The notes below the pieces were generated by a model, which saw only the letters and a program-made list of their open reading frames with translations, made no database searches and was not told the DNA's origin. The position numbers and the translations under genes were made by a program. A DNA stretch of 59,362 bases from an uncultured Victivallales bacterium (GTDB lineage Bacteria; Verrucomicrobiota; Lentisphaeria; Victivallales; UBA1829): the NCBI GenBank assembly GCA_934644965.1, contig CAKUDG010000023.1, positions 1 to 59,362 on the forward strand, given 5' to 3'. Below are positions 59,356-59,362 of this stretch, in pieces; the first letter of the stretch is position 1; the number at the start of each line of letters is the position of its first letter.

Positions 59356-59362
59356 ATGGGAC
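59356..59362 (+). CDS. Possible start of a gene cut by the window edge
   Basis: GGGAGG (59345-59350) lies 5 nt before an ATG at 59356, and the following bases reach the window end. Only two codons are visible, so nothing more can be said. A -10-like TATACT lies near 59260. Confidence 0.4.

Overview
The window is a chromosomal stretch of a GC-rich Gram-negative bacterium. The mix of genes fits the Planctomycetota-Verrucomicrobiota-Chlamydiota group, most likely Lentisphaerota (Victivallis-like): a free-living mraZ-rsmH-ftsL-ftsI cluster, a GH78 rhamnosidase, a GHL10/DUF187 glycosidase, a TIM-barrel sugar isomerase, a giant surface-type protein, and housekeeping enzymes with Lys/Ala-rich tails. 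This placement is inference from gene content; there is no rRNA in the window. Nothing shows phage, transposase, CRISPR or plasmid functions, so this is mostly core chromosome with a few lineage-specific loci.

Layout. 1-3.4 kb: two copies of a 70-bp palindromic repeat, then a minus-strand prepilin peptidase, a secreted protein of unknown function and an SDR/FolM-like reductase. 3.7-9.6 kb: a metal P-type ATPase, a secreted GHL10 glycosidase and a PglK-like ABC exporter. 9.9-15.6 kb: a four-gene minus-strand operon (exported GATase-like membrane protein, ABC ATPase, ABC-2 permease, DUF58 protein). 15.9-18.0 kb: a GT-C glycosyltransferase. 18.3-22.2 kb: a plus-strand methyl-cycle operon metK - adenosine kinase - ahcY, closed by a strong bidirectional terminator. 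22.6-26.3 kb: sugar isomerase, tRNA-Gly(GCC), GT2 glycosyltransferase and a metallophosphoesterase. 26.6-38.2 kb: one gene of about 3,877 codons, with a beta-solenoid-like N-terminal third, an FN3-like middle and a C-terminal array of PPC-like repeats.

38.5-46.4 kb: MATE transporter, smpB, then a protein-quality-control group (dnaJ, grpE, clpB, without dnaK or hrcA) and a small lipoprotein. 46.8-53.7 kb: GH78 rhamnosidase, truA and a DUF2339 membrane protein. 53.9-58.0 kb: the start of a division and cell-wall cluster (mraZ, rsmH, an unlisted 30-codon ORF, ftsL, ftsI), preceded by a promoter overlaid with 10-bp-phased GGG repeats that look like MraZ operators. 58.4-59.2 kb: a glycerophosphodiester phosphodiesterase, and the first codons of another gene at the right edge.

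The most unusual items are: (i) the long lysine-rich tail on MetK, matched by a Lys/Thr/Gly-rich head on the AhcY of the same operon; (ii) the 30-codon ORF that overlaps rsmH and ftsL by ATGA on both sides; (iii) the giant protein with no visible signal peptide; (iv) the nested palindromic repeat at the left edge; (v) a near-consensus sigma-54 type -24/-12 element upstream of clpB. Many gene starts were moved downstream of the longest possible ORF because a clear Shine-Dalgarno site or domain start lies there; each case is noted.
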